The notes below the pieces were generated by a model. It was not told where the DNA came from and made no database searches. It was given only the letters and a program-made list of their open reading frames with translations. This document shows, one piece after another, positions 11,393 through 22,699 of a stretch of 64,000 nucleotides of DNA (positions are counted from its first letter, which is position 1; every line of letters starts with the position of its first letter). This DNA is from Acanthopleura granulata (taxonomy: Eukaryota; Mollusca; Polyplacophora; Chitonida; Chitonidae), in NCBI GenBank assembly GCA_016165875.1, contig JABBOT010000009.1:11014017-11078016 (forward strand), read 5' to 3'. The translations under genes and the position numbers were made by a program.

Positions 11393-11432
11393 TGTGGGAA
11401 TGTCCACCAATAGCTTGCCAAATGTAGGTGGT
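11393..11432 (+). mobile_element. Degraded SINE body remnant
   Basis: TGTGGGAATGTCCACCAATA followed by GCTTGCCAAATG and a GGTGGTTC block resembles the SINE stretch from GTGGGAAGGTC to GGGTTTC. Only about 40 bp match. Confidence 0.35.
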
Positions 11433-11676
11433 TCACGCGTTGAGTAACAATCACATAAGTATGCATAAACAAAGAAACAAATACATAAATAACTAAATAT
11501 CAAGCTTTTAACATGTATGAAATGAATGGATTAAAAGTGTCACTAAGATGCATTGAATTAATTCTTTTTGCTCGGCATCAATTTCATCATCTAGAACGAG
11601 ACACGGGAATTATACACAGAAATGCCGGGCTGCCAATTATGTCACGAAATCAAAAGACATGAAAACATGTCTTGGA

Positions 11677-11746
11677 AATACGACTGGTACAACAAGTTCT
11701 ATAATTTCATTATAGCAAGTTGTTAGAACTCGTTCCCAGTCGTATT
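11677..11746. repeat. Inverted repeat / hairpin
   Basis: AATACGACTGG (11677-11687) and its exact complement CCAGTCGTATT (11736-11746) enclose further complementary pieces (AAGTTCTATAA against TTATAG...GAACT). It could be a decayed miniature transposon or a chance stem-loop. Confidence 0.5.
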
Positions 11747-12676
11747 GTTCAGCATGCAACAGAACATGTTCAGGTCAACCTCTATGAAATACACACATCT
11801 GTAAGCTATTTCAAGGTATGTTACACGGTTGCCTAAAACACAGTATAGACATGTGACTTTCACTGGCTCAGTTATCTAAGGCGCCCTTGGATGAGGCTTG
11901 CAAACCATCAAAGTGTCAAATATTTCTATGTTTTCCCTTGGGAGCCTGTCCATGCAGTCTCTTCCACTCGTTTCCCGTGATATAATGGAATACATTCCTG
12001 ACTACGTCGTGATACACGCAATAAATCCTGTGGCAGTAAGGAGTCCATGACGCTCTTGTGGCAGTTTGCGCAGACAAACGCTCGTTGACGATCTCTTGTC
12101 TTCCACCAATGTACGCGATTTGCATATCAATACATCAAGTAGGTCACACTTGAGAAAAATCGTCAGTAACTTACTGAAGTCTGTGGTTTATTCTAACTAA
12201 GTCTAACTCAAGACTAACCGCTATCGTATACGTGAACAATTTTTTAGTATGGCGTTAACCAACAATCTAACAAATAAGTAAATACAAACGACTGTATACT
12301 GGTACATGTAAATGAAACTCAGAAAGCCCACCACGCAGTGGTAGTCACATCAAATTGCCTGGAACTTATTTAAAAACATACTTAGCATGACCTTAAGCAA
12401 CGGTCAAATAAATATATGTAATGGCATAAGTCTAACGCAATACATACGGCCTATGATATAGAATCGGCCCCTTAACTACAGCTATTTTCTCGCCGACTGA
12501 AGTCAGTCGACGCTTTGTCATTGATGTCGTAGGCTCGAATGTCGCTCTCGCTCGCTTGAGGTGCTGCGACTTTAACTCTAGAGTAATGTAGTTCACCCTG
12601 GCGAAGGGCGATTTTCTATCCTGCGATCTATGAGATTTTCTCTCCAAATAAATCCGAGTTCAGTACTCATGGCGTT

Positions 12677-12790
12677 AAATTTGTTTATTTATTTATTTAT
12701 TTATTTCATTGGTGTTTACACCGCACTCAAGAATACTTCTCTTATACGATAGCAGCCAGCATTATGATGGGAGGAAATCCGGCGGGGTTA
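12677..12790 (-). mobile_element. tRNA-derived SINE, 5'-truncated
   Basis: It starts with a TTTA tail, then ATTGGTGTTTACACCGCACT, CAAGAATACTTCTCTTATAC and CAGCATTATGATGGGAGGAA. GTTAAA occurs on both sides, a weak candidate target-site duplication. Confidence 0.85.
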
Positions 12791-12937
12791 AACTCTACAG
12801 TGAAATAAATAAATAATAGCTGCCAAGAGTCGAGGTGTGCAAATGTATATTCAGCCATGGACATACGGTAACAAAAAACAACATGAACGATGGCTCAAGT
12901 TATATCTCAATCGAAACCGAACTTTCTCCACCATCAA

Positions 12938-13085
12938 AAATTTATTTACTTATTTGATTTTTGTTTTACGTCGTGCTCAAGAATATTTCATTTGCACGAC
13001 GGCGGCCAGCATCATGGTGGGAGGAAACCGGGCAGAAAACCACCACCATCCGCACATTGCTGGCAGACAAAAGGGCCCCTTGCAA
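12938..13085 (-). mobile_element. tRNA-derived SINE, 5'-truncated
   Basis: It has a TTTA tail, TTTTACGTCGTGCTCAAGAA, ACGACGGCGGCCAGCATCAT, GGTGGGAGGAAACCGGGCAG and CCATCCGCACATTGCTGGCA. ORFs of 81-90 codons covering it are only the element read through. Confidence 0.9.
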
Positions 13086-13089
13086 CTAG

Positions 13090-14100
13090 ATGGGAAATCG
13101 TCCCCCTGACGCTTTTATTGGCCGATTGCCAATAAAAAAATATTCTCTACTGACCATGAGCGTGCAAAGTGTCTTTTTACACAATAATTTATTTACTAAT
13201 ATCTTTTCAAGTAAGATCTATCAGAAGTTTGACATAAAAGAAGTTTTTCCTTACGAACATGTCGTGAATATATATGACTGACTTTGTCGCACATTTATTA
13301 AGGTGAACTGATAAACACCTACAGGTGCCTTTCTCCACAATGTAACTATTTGATATGCTAACACCTCTCACGTGGCGCGTTGAAACGGACAAATAACGTG
13401 GACATCACTTTCATATTTTTGGCTGAATTTCCCTTTCATGGAAAGAAGTATGGAAGTACATACAATATATATTGTCCTTGCATACTTATCATAGCTGCAA
13501 ACATATGTAACATGGAGCTGTCCAAAATGTAAACAAATAAGACTTGCCTCTTGTCTAATTTAATCATTTTCTCCGTATAATTTTACTAAAACATATGTTA
13601 GGGCAGACATAGCAATCGAACTTCTGAACTCTTCAATACATGGACTGATAGCTATGCGAGATCCCGCTGTAGTATAGGGAACATCAACTTATAAATCATG
13701 AACTGTTATGGTAAATACACAGTTCCAATTGTCCTGGAAAATATTTAATTTTTTTTTCCATTTATAAAAATATGATTGCGTGAACCAGAATGATACTTCG
13801 CAATAGATTAGATTTCTCCAGCATGACATTAAATGACTATGGTTAACGTAATCATATTTTTATTATGATGGGAATTCCCTCAGCAAAACGCCCTAGAGCA
13901 GAGAAATCTGTTTTTGACCTTTCTTTTGCCTTCTAATAAAACAAAAAGTGTAAATCACACCACTCCAATTTTTCACATATATGCTACATGGTAATTGTAC
14001 TTCTAATTCAAGCAGATTTTCTCTCCTTTTCTGTGCGAAAAAAAATTACACCTCATCAAGTTGCAAGGTTTTCTTCATAGTTCATTTATAACATTTTTTG
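13090..14100. other. AT-rich intergenic, nothing seen
   Basis: AT-rich DNA with homopolymer runs. There is no coding signal, SINE or array. Confidence 0.6.
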
Positions 14101-14690
14101 AGGCAGAGGCCGGACAGTTTACTGGTGTATCCATTCATTCCACAGCATGAGGGAGGAGGGAAAAATTAACGTGCTGCTCTACAACAGCGTGTTTGTTCTC
14201 TTCACGTTGTAACCTGTAACAAAAGGGCAACGTAAAATTTAAGACTACAACATAGAGCGCCAAACCAGAGCAGGGTCGTCAAACGTAACCGGTCAAATAC
14301 GGTCTATGTGTCAATTTACCTCTGTTAAGGTACTATTTTAGTTGTTCATGTAAATGCATAAACATTCATTTATTTATTTCATTGGTGTTTTACGTCGTAC
14401 TCAAGAATATTTCACTTATAATATGAGGCCAGCATTAAATGGTGGGAGGAAGGGGCAGAGCTCGGGCGAAACGCACGACCATCGGCAGAAATGCATAACT
14501 AGTGTGAACATACATCCCCCTATATCACGCTGGCTTAAGCAGCTTAAGTTTAAAAAAACGTGGTGATTACTCAAAATGCTGTGCAGCCATCACATTTAAA
14601 CACAATAAAATAAAAACAGTGCAAAGGAACCCTACCTTAACAGTACGTAAAGTATTACATAGTTTAGTATATTAATCAACCATGACGTAT
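14100..14690. repeat. Dispersed repeat family 2, copy 1 (interrupted by a SINE)
   Basis: The part at 14255-14365 aligns by eye with 40635-40770 (shared ACCAGAGCAG, TGTTAA, TTGTTCATGTAAATGC blocks). The part at 14563-14640 aligns with 15605-15690 (shared ATTACTCAAA, TGCTGTG, AGTGCAAAGG blocks). Copies are strongly diverged. I recognise no coding content. Confidence 0.45.
14362..14488 (-). mobile_element. tRNA-derived SINE with target-site duplication
   Basis: The TTTA tail, TTGGTGTTTTACGTCGTACT and AATATTTCACTTATAATATG are followed by GCCAGCATTAAATGGTGGGA and a degraded GAAACGCACGACCATCGGCA. The element is flanked by AAATGCATAA at 14352-14361 and 14489-14498, which marks it as a 5'-truncated retroposed insertion. 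Confidence 0.9.
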
Positions 14691-14837
14691 TGGATCATTA
14701 AAAAACATCCACCGATACGTTTGTGTGCTCGTTTGCTCAGTCTAAGGCAGCCTATTTTTCAAAGATATCATTGTAATATTGCCCATGCCATGTTAAGCCA
14801 AAATGGTTCTTATTCTATTAATAGGGTGCATAAGTCA

Positions 14838-14885
14838 AGCGTGGGAAAGTTTGTCCGAAACTTGCCAACTGCCAGGGGTTTACTC
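14838..14885 (+). mobile_element. Degraded SINE body remnant
   Basis: GTGGGAAAGTTTGTCCGAAA followed by CTTGCCAACTGCCAGGGGTT resembles the SINE GTGGGAAGGTCTGCCAGCAA...GGGTTT section. Nothing else of the element remains. Confidence 0.4.
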
Positions 14886-15362
14886 TGACCATTGGCGTAA
14901 GCAAAAAATACGTAAATATATTATGAGACCTCTTAAATAGCAGTATGACAGTACTGCTCGCCTTTGTATCAATATATACGTTGATTGAGGGTGTCATGTC
15001 CTGTGTTGACTGAAAAAGAAATTTGTGAGGCAGCATTATGTATATGACGACATCGGGAGCGCCATAATACAAAAAGACGCAGTCATGATAAAAGAGAAAT
15101 AATGTGATAAAGTGATAGGTTATAAACAAAAGTAAATCCAAAACACATGGGGCTGTACAAGCAGTCGTGTTTATCACATCAGCACGACTGTCAAAAAGAA
15201 ACTGCAGACATATTTTTCTTTTTAAATTTGACCTTAAACCAATTCAAAATCAGTACAATGAAACATTTGCGCTTATACATTTTCAAGAATATTTTGCATG
15301 TTTTCCTGCATAGATGCCATATTAACGATCTAAAGCACGTATACAGGTTACGACTACATTTA

Positions 15363-15425
15363 TTTATTTATTTGATTGGTGTTTTACGCCGTACTCAAGA
15401 ATACTTCACTTATACGGCGGCAGAC
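15363..15425 (-). mobile_element. Short 5'-truncated SINE with 13-bp target-site duplication
   Basis: Only the tail and ~55 bp of the 3' end are present (ATTGGTGTTTTACGCCGTAC, TCAAGAATACTTCACTTATA). It is bounded by ACGACTACATTTA on both sides (15350-15362 and 15424-15436), direct evidence of insertion by target-primed reverse transcription. Confidence 0.93.
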
Positions 15426-15469
15426 GACTACATTTACTCAAAGAGAACACGTCATATCTCGTGAAAGCA

Positions 15470-15700
15470 AAACATGAACTACAGAAGAGTCTGACGGCTG
15501 ACATATGATCAGGTGTAACAGGGGAACTGGTGTTACCTTCATGTTATAGTTTACCCAGTTGACGCAATGATGTTGATAGTAATTTAGAAGCAAAACGTCG
15601 CTGTCCAAGAATTACTCAAACTGCTGTGATGTGATATCTAACAATCAAGAACACGAAAACAATGCAAAGGGACCAAGGATGCTCAGTCCCTCAGTGTTAC
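15470..15700. repeat. Dispersed repeat family 2, copy 2
   Basis: AATTACTCAAACTGCTGTGA, then ATCAAGAACACGAAAACAAT and GCAAAGGGACCAAGG, align by eye with 14563-14640. The upstream limit is uncertain. Confidence 0.4.
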
Positions 15701-15929
15701 TATTTTTAGATCAGTGAAATCTAACAAAATGCATTTAATATCTCTGCAATTTTTCTGCTTAAGCCATGGTGCTAGGGGGTGTAATTTGTTACTTCTTAAA
15801 AATTTACATGAAGAGTTAAGATAAAACCCTGGCTGAGGTAAGCTGACAAGAAGCCATACTTCACGAGTTACACATGACTATTTGACAACTATCACACTGT
15901 TATCATACTGTATTGTTATGTATTAAGTC

Positions 15930-16100
15930 GTTGCTCATGCTGGCTTCCTCTCCGGCCCGTACGTGGGAAGGACCACCAGTAACCTGCCCGGATCTGCCCG
16001 GTATCCTCCCACCATAATGCGGGCCATCGTCGTATAAGTGAAATATTCTTGAGTACGGCGTAAAACCCCAATCAAATAAATAAGTAAATAAATAAATAAA
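15930..16100 (+). mobile_element. tRNA-derived SINE, 5'-truncated, with target-site duplication
   Basis: It begins in the GCTCATGCTGGCTTCCTCTC block just after the tRNA part and runs through CGTACGTGGGAAGG, ATCCTCCCACCATAATGCGG, GTCGTATAAGTGAAATATTC and a long TAAA tail. TATTAAGTC flanks it at 15921-15929 and 16101-16109. Confidence 0.93.
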
Positions 16101-16109
16101 TATTAAGTC

Positions 16110-17735
16110 ATCTGGTTGATTGTTGCGTGTATATGTAGTGCCGCTATTTAAATTTTCTCACTATTGTCATCATGAACTGCAATCTTCCATTAGTATTAAA
16201 GACTGCGAATATGTACAACGAACCTCCTCCATAGGGCGTATCAATGGGTGGATTTCCGAGCATTGTCACATTTCTATGTTAAGGCTGGCGGTATATATCA
16301 TAGCCCATATCACCACAAAATGACATCGTGATATGAGAAAGATTTTTTCAGTAAATTTTACTTTCATCTATTTTTTGTTTACCCGTGGTGAGGCTAATTT
16401 GTTCGGCATGCTTCGCGTGTAATAGTTATGTTAAGTGCGGGCGGGTTTTAGTATTTTTCCTTCTCAACAAATCTTTAGAAGACGTCGACATTTTTTATGC
16501 CTATTTCCTACCTACCTGGGCAGGTAAACACTTTGTCACGAGCCTTGCCTGCCCGTTAATTAGCCTTTATTAAAGCAGGTACCCAACTTCCTGTGGAGGT
16601 GGGCTGCTGACAAAGAACTTCGTGTACGGCTGGCAGAAGAAAACCGTTATATCAGCGACAAGAAAAAAAAACATACGGTAGGGAGTTAAATTGTAGAAAG
16701 CCTTCTCTGGGTGGAACAAAGGGATCTGCCTCTACATCGCCATTATCCACTTTCCTTTGCCCTTGTTGTGAAGAATTCCTCGCTCTCGGCTGAAGCCTAG
16801 CTTCATCCAAGCGCGAGGAGACATGACCGCTTGATTGGATTAGACAGTTTACCTGGCGCGGACCTGAGCGAGAACCGGGAGAAGGTTACCTTGCCTCTCC
16901 GCTCAATGCTGTAGCTCACTCAGCTATGCAATCGATTAATTACTGGGGTGGTACGAAAAAAAGCAGAGAGTTGAAAACTCTTCCGCGATGTCGTGGTCTT
17001 TCATTAAGTCGACTATATCAGAAGCTCTCGCTAAAACGCCTAATGTGAGGGGACTTCATACGAAAATCACGCAAATGGCGGGGCGGCAGATTTCCCTTAG
17101 CATGGACAAACCATGGTCATTATGGCCTTTAAAGATGCGGTCGGATGTGATGTCTGCGGTTGTTTTGATCTGTTAAAAGACCCTTGATCACTAGGGGTAG
17201 GGGGGGTGAGGATGAGGGGAAGGACAGGGTTACTATGTGGTGTCGTGCTGAGAGAAGAAATTGATCCGGGAGATGAAGCCCAGTAACTGAAAAGGTCTGA
17301 AGCACCTGTTAGCAAACTAGCCAGTTGTGAGGCTTTGGGACAGATTATCAACATATGGCCAAGTTTCTAATCGGCCTTTCTGTAGGGTTTTTGGTGTATT
17401 TCGCACGACTCTATTTCCTGAATTTTAGCAGGTATTGCTTAGACTAAAGGGAAAAAATGCGCGGAACCATGGTTGGGTATAGCAGTGCGACTCCTCTAGG
17501 ACTGTGGCTTTCACTTTTTTCTCCATCTCAACCCCGAAAACTTTAACTAAACGCGGTAATTGACAGGATAAGAGTTTAATTTCAATTGATTATCTATCCA
17601 TCTGGACTCCAAGACGTGTGTGTGGTAAAAAGTTTAGGTGGTGCGTGATAAACTATCATGATTTTCCTGTTCTGGACGTGGCCCCTTCTGAAACGAGCAT
17701 CGGAAGTAATATGGCTGCTGTTTTTGATTCATACT
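16110..17735. other. Intergenic, with a candidate regulatory block at 16740-17200
   Basis: No gene is seen. The block at 16740-17200 is balanced in composition, SINE-free and rich in short motifs (CCTTTGCCC, AATCGATTAATTACT, TTGATTGGATTAG). A 62-codon and an 85-codon ORF here lack family motifs and splice context. Sequence conservation is the test. Confidence 0.45.
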
Positions 17736-17830
17736 TATTTATTTATTTATTTACTTACTTACTTATTAAATTGGCGTTTTACGCCGTACTCAAGAAGATT
17801 TACTCACTCGACGACAGAAAGCATTGTGGT
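17736..17830 (-). mobile_element. tRNA-derived SINE, 5'-truncated
   Basis: A TTTA/CTTA tail is followed by ATTGGCGTTTTACGCCGTAC, TCAAGAAGATTTACTCACTC and GACGACAGAAAGCATTGTGG, a diverged 3' end of the SINE. Confidence 0.8.
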
Positions 17831-17940
17831 TTGATCAAACCAAACCCGATGGTTGCCGGAAGCTTTTGCAAATCATTTTTTGAATGGTGATGATTTCTGT
17901 CTGATTTATCTCTTGACCAAATGACATTTCGGTATATTGA

Positions 17941-18400
17941 CGTCTTGGGATGTTATGTGTTAGGACGTTTTGGCGTAGAGACGTTATGGAGACATTTCAA
18001 CGAGGGGGCATTTTGCCGTCAGGACACTGTGGTTTTATGACGTTTGGACATGGGTTGTTTCGGGGTGGAGATATTTTAGCGTGGGGGTGGAGGTGTTTTG
18101 GTACAGAGACATTTCTGTCATTGGACATCTTGGCGATGAGACCCTTTGTCCTTGGGGCGTGTTAACGATGTGTCGTAATAAAGCTTTGAAGTGGGGGCAT
18201 TTCTTGGAACGTTTTGGCGTTGGGGCATTTCCGTGCGTAATATTTTGGCGTGGGGAGGTTTTAGGGTGAGGAAACTTTGTGCAGGGGAAGTTTTGGCCTG
18301 AGGAAGTCTCGGGGGGAGACATTTGACAAAGGGTAGTCGTAGTATTGTGACGTTCCAGACACGGGCGTTATGACGTAAGAACGTTTTCGTGTGCAACGTT
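17941..18400. repeat. Degenerate 16-bp minisatellite
   Basis: Successive ~16-bp units follow a pattern like anTTTTGGCGTgaGGA; examples are CGTTTTGGCGTTGGGG, ATTTTGGCGTGGGGA and AGTTTTGGCCTGAGGA at 18205-18305. The + strand is strongly G/T-rich. Several overlapping ORFs (62-95 codons, both strands) are by-products of the array, not genes. Confidence 0.75.
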
Positions 18401-18419
18401 TCGACTTGTTCCCATCCAA

Positions 18420-20190
18420 AGTATTATTTTAAATGTTGTGCATTTCATAGTCTTAAGTTTGATATGAACTTTGCGTGAAACGGACAAGGAATAAGTTTGG
18501 CAGTGAGATCGTAAAGAAGTCGTTGAATTACAAAAGATAAGGACCTATAGCCGCTTCTGATACAGATAAGTTGGATTGGGAACAGCGGGAGTGATGGGAG
18601 AGTTGAATCGGGTCAAAGAGCTAAAGATGAATATCGAAGATAACGTTTTAAATGTATTTAACGCTGACGTGTTCATCTTCGTCGATTGAATCGCCTAAAG
18701 TTTCATCTCAATTCCATCCAAATCTTCTTACAGTGCGGCTGATAAAGCACGGTCTTTCGCTTGCAGTTCGGCGCTAGGAGAGGCTAAAGAGATCAAAGCT
18801 ATGATTTACCTGGGCTATGAAATATCGCGTCCTACCTGGCAAAGGTATCCGTTTATTTTCGGCTTTAGGGGTAAAGTGATTACCTACGCCCAATGCGATT
18901 AAGCGAGCAGCGCGCGGGAAACACCAAATGCACGACTTGCCATCGATTTAACCAGTCAGACATAAAAGGGCAGAAAAAAACCGTCCACGGACTTCACAAG
19001 AAAGGTTAATATGGGAGCGAAGCCCAAGAAAACATGTCTATCGTCAGGCCTTAGTTGTCCCATTAAGGAAATTATCTTAATGCAATGAGGATGCCGCTCG
19101 CGACCTGTTCTCCCTTCTAATCAGCATCAAAGACACCAACAAGCCACAGGTAACACAGATCCCGCGCCTTTTTACCTGTCTCGTTAGCAGTCCACCTGTT
19201 CAATAGGACGCGCTTTCATCCCAATGCATCGTGCAGAAAATGGTCGACAAAATAATACCAGGTGACAATGACGGCCTGCTATAGCGAGCTCAGTAAGAAA
19301 GATGCCTTAACTAATCTGATTAAATGAAGCGTGTGCTCTGGACAGACAAAGTACGGTGGACATTTCGAAAGCCTTTCTCACCGGATTACCAAGACTCATT
19401 GGCTTTCATTCTATTTCATTTTCGTTTGCCTAAAACATAGAGAAATGTCTGGCCATGCAAGAATCACAATACAAATAACAGTACATTAATTTTAATAAGA
19501 TCGAAGACAATTGTACAACATATACGACCAAGTGATATGTATATCTCAATGGGGGTTTCATCATAGCAGGTGACGATGAAATAGCTTAAAACGTAAAAAC
19601 GACCAAGACATTAGGTAATACGGTTGACGCGAAGTAAACGATACCATCTTGTAGAAATAATTATTAGTTTATGTATTGCTCTTGAAGACCAAACGCAAGA
19701 AATGGGTTGCCGAGAGCCCGACCTTTGACTAAGCTCCTGAATAAAATCCAGAGTTAAAGCATCGAATACTAGTTTCCAATCTGCCACCTGACTGGTAAAG
19801 TACTGGACAACCGTAGCGCCCAACAACGCTGTCAACGTTTGTGTCAACCAGAGCGCTCTTATAGCTTTCAAATCACCTAAACAATCATATGATTACATCA
19901 GAATTATCGAAATTCTGTCAAAAACACTAAATTTTCCCAAAGTAGCAAAATTGAAATCGTATAGTATGTCTTGAATGTTATGTCACTTTGATGTAATGCT
20001 ATGGCTTAGGACAGGGCGTGGTCGGTATATACCGATATTACACATACTTAATACACCACAACGTTGCAACATTGCCAACATATATCGCTACCTGTGTACG
20101 CGTCTGCAACAACCTTTGATATATAATGTGAATAGATCAGTGCACAGAGTGGCCAACAGGGCGTTTTCCGTGATGTCTGCTTATTCCATT
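18420..20190. other. Intergenic, candidate regulatory block at 18540-19340
   Basis: No gene is seen. The 18540-19340 block is unique-looking and CpG-containing with balanced base content, and lacks SINEs. 19450-20190 is more AT-rich. ORFs up to 106 codons show no motif, and one runs into the adjacent SINE. Confidence 0.45.
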
Positions 20191-20194
20191 GTTA

Positions 20195-20312
20195 CCTGCG
20201 GAGGGCAGCGGGCTTCCCCAAAGCTCTGCCTGGTTTCCTCATACTATGATGTTGACCGCCGTCGTATGAGTGAAATATTCTTGGGTATGGCGTAAAACAG
20301 CAAATCAAATAA
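20195..20312 (+). mobile_element. tRNA-derived SINE, fragment
   Basis: AAGCTCTGCCTGGTTTCCTC, then GACCGCCGTCGTATGAGTGA, AATATTCTTGGGTATGGCGT and a short AAAT tail. Confidence 0.85.
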
Positions 20313-20810
20313 AAAACGACATAAATTCACTTGTTAATTTCTGCATTTTATTCAGACGTTTGTACAGTCTGTGATACTTTCTGTGATACACTGCCTTTTC
20401 TGTGACGCTGTTATCTGTTGGGTACTTCTGTGATACGCTTGGTTTATGCCCGTGCAGAAGTTTCCTCTTCTCCTGCTGTTTGTACCCTCTGAGCTAGGCT
20501 GTGTTTCTTACACACACTGCGTTTTGAGCAATGCCATGGGCCTTTGCGCTTCCATTCTTTTTCTGTGGCATTTGGCTATATATGTGATTTTAAACGTGTG
20601 ACCCACGTGAAAACTGGACTTCTTAGAGTAAGCCACCAACCTTTGGACTGTCCTTCATTCCTTCTTTTAGTTACAAAGGCGGGAGCTCTCGAAGTTTCCC
20701 TGTCAAAGGCTGAAACTGAACCGAGACCACGTTCGATTGACAGGACATCTTAACCACTCCGGTCAATAAGTAACTTGTCTTTAGCACAAAATATTAAAGA
20801 TAGCACTATG

Positions 20811-21014
20811 GGGTTAGCGCGCTAGCTCAACGCAATGACCCTGACGCCTCTCACCAATGTGGTCGCTCTGAATTCAAGCCCAGCTCATGCTGGCTTCCTC
20901 TCCGGCCTGGGTTTCCCCTGGCTCTGGCCGCCGTCATATAAGTGAAATATTCTTAAATACGACATAAAATTTCAATCTATTAAATAAATAAATATATAAA
21001 TAAATAAATAAATA
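20811..21014 (+). mobile_element. tRNA-derived SINE with part of the tRNA head, internally deleted
   Basis: It begins GGGGTTAGCGCGCTAGC, contains the box B-like TGAATTCAAGCCC, then GCTCATGCTGGCTTCCTCTC. It jumps to GGGTTTCCCCTGGCTCTGGC, GTCATATAAGTGAAATATTC and a long TAAA tail. About 60 bp of the body are missing. Confidence 0.9.
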
Positions 21015-22588
21015 CAACATACAACTAAATCACAGTCTAACGCTTTAGGTCACATTTTTACTTGAACTACCACTTTTATGACCCCGTGGTTCAAATCCAA
21101 CTCTGGTCGTTATTTTTTTTTCTGAGTCCATGAGATAATACACCAGCATAATTGTTTCCACTTACGTTTTTTTCATGAATTCGGAATTTTTCAGTCGATG
21201 TGTTATCAGGGTTTAATAATACTTTTCCTGAGTTATTTTACGGGCCATCATATGAATAAATAATAAAGTGGTGCATGTACCAGGCTATAGCCCTTAGATG
21301 GTACCAGTATATGCGGGTTAAAATTGCGGTCCTTGGGAGGCCAGTTTTCGTGAGCGGCAGGGCGAAAAAAATTAATTCGTGAATCTCCTGAACAGAGAGA
21401 TATTTTCCAGGTGAAGCAGAGAGCGTGATGTCGGTAGATTACGAGAGACGCCGCTGTCAGCTCTACCTGCGCTCCGGAAACAAGCATAGTGTTTAAGATA
21501 ATCGGATTACAGACCGAGTTGATTAGAAAATCTTTCTCGTTCGCTGACAGGTCGTCGCGGGCCTCCCGCACTTGGGCCATTCGGCTTTAGCTTGGCGCCA
21601 TTTTCATCCCGTGATGTTAAAGCTTGTTACACCGCTTACAATACAGAGGGGAATTAGTTAAGAACAAACACGTGAGTCGATGACACGCCGACTTACAGCA
21701 ACTTAACATCCCTCTGCAATCAATTATAACCAGGTAAATCAGTTACCGAGTCCGCGGAGCGACGCCACTGGCTTTACGAACTCGTCAGCTTACATACACA
21801 GCTCTGCAGTCATTAGGCGCTTAACGTGCTAAATGAATAACCCCGTGGAGGCAGGTAAAGGAAAATTAAGTAATAATCCTTTGTGACAGCTGGGAAAATC
21901 TGGGGTTAGAGTTCACGCGATTTACAGGTAAAAATTCCCCATAAGTTTTACCACGTATGTCGTAATAAAAACTTATATATAAAAAAAGAAAGAAAGACGC
22001 CAGGCGGCGCCACCATTCTGCCGCCATGACGACCACTTTTGCTCCGAAATTTAGAATGACCTTTAGACCTCAAATGTAAAGAAAAGACATGATACGCCCG
22101 CATTTCGTTGTTTTACAGACACATTTGCCTGATTTGAAACTGACGTTAGGGGATTTTTTTTCCCGTTTGATTGGCTGGTTTCTTATCTTTGTCATTTATT
22201 CCACAGACTACATGGCGTCGTCATCACTCTACATCAGTCGTGCGCCATTTTCTTCGTGCGAACCAAGACAGCAGACAAAAAGTCGTAAATTTAAATTAGC
22301 AAGGTGGTCGAGTAGCAAGATAAAACGTATCGCTAGAAACTGTGCACACGATATTTTTTTCAGAAACAAAATAAAGAGAGCTCTAGTAGTATAATGTATT
22401 TTAGTAATATCATAAAACATGCAAGGGATGCCAGCTAAGTTCAAATGTACTGACAAGCTACTTAAACTCGTACGGGAACAGTTCATTTTCAAATATAATA
22501 TGAATTCAGACAAACTTTGCTGCTTTCGGGATAAACGTTAAGATACAACATTAACTGAGCTCGCACCTTGTCGCAATTACTCGGTTAG
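21015..22588. other. Intergenic, candidate regulatory block at 21590-21960
   Basis: No gene is seen. 21590-21960 is SINE-free and contains dense candidate binding motifs: AATCAATTATAACC, TCATTAGGCGCTTAAC, and TGACAGCTG (TALE-type TGACAG overlapping an E-box). A 110-codon ORF on the - strand at 21248-21580 shows no family resemblance. Confidence 0.45.
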
Positions 22589-22589
22589 A

Positions 22590-22697
22590 TTTATTTTTTA
22601 TTGATGTTTTACGCCTTACTCGAAAATATTTCACTTGTACGACGGCGACCAGTATTATGGTGGGAGGAAACCAGGCAGAGCCCGGGGGACTTCTCGG
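22590..22697 (-). mobile_element. tRNA-derived SINE, 5'-truncated
   Basis: ATTGATGTTTTACGCCTTAC, TCGAAAATATTTCACTTGTA, CGACGGCGACCAGTATTATG, GTGGGAGGAAACCAGGCAGA and GCCCGGGGG are all readable. The following ~120-codon ORF starts inside the element and is not a gene. Confidence 0.9.
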
Positions 22698-22699
22698 TT

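Larger units (their letters stand above)
10930..12676. other. Intergenic, no gene seen
   Basis: Apart from the SINE remnants and a hairpin at 11677-11746 I see no supported feature. ORFs of 69-106 codons here show no family motif, and one overlaps the SINE. Confidence 0.6.

Noticed and set aside
14818..15177. 119-codon hydrophobic ORF on the - strand
   Set aside because: Phe/Leu/Ile/Tyr-rich translation typical of AT-rich DNA; no signal peptide plus domain pattern or splice context.
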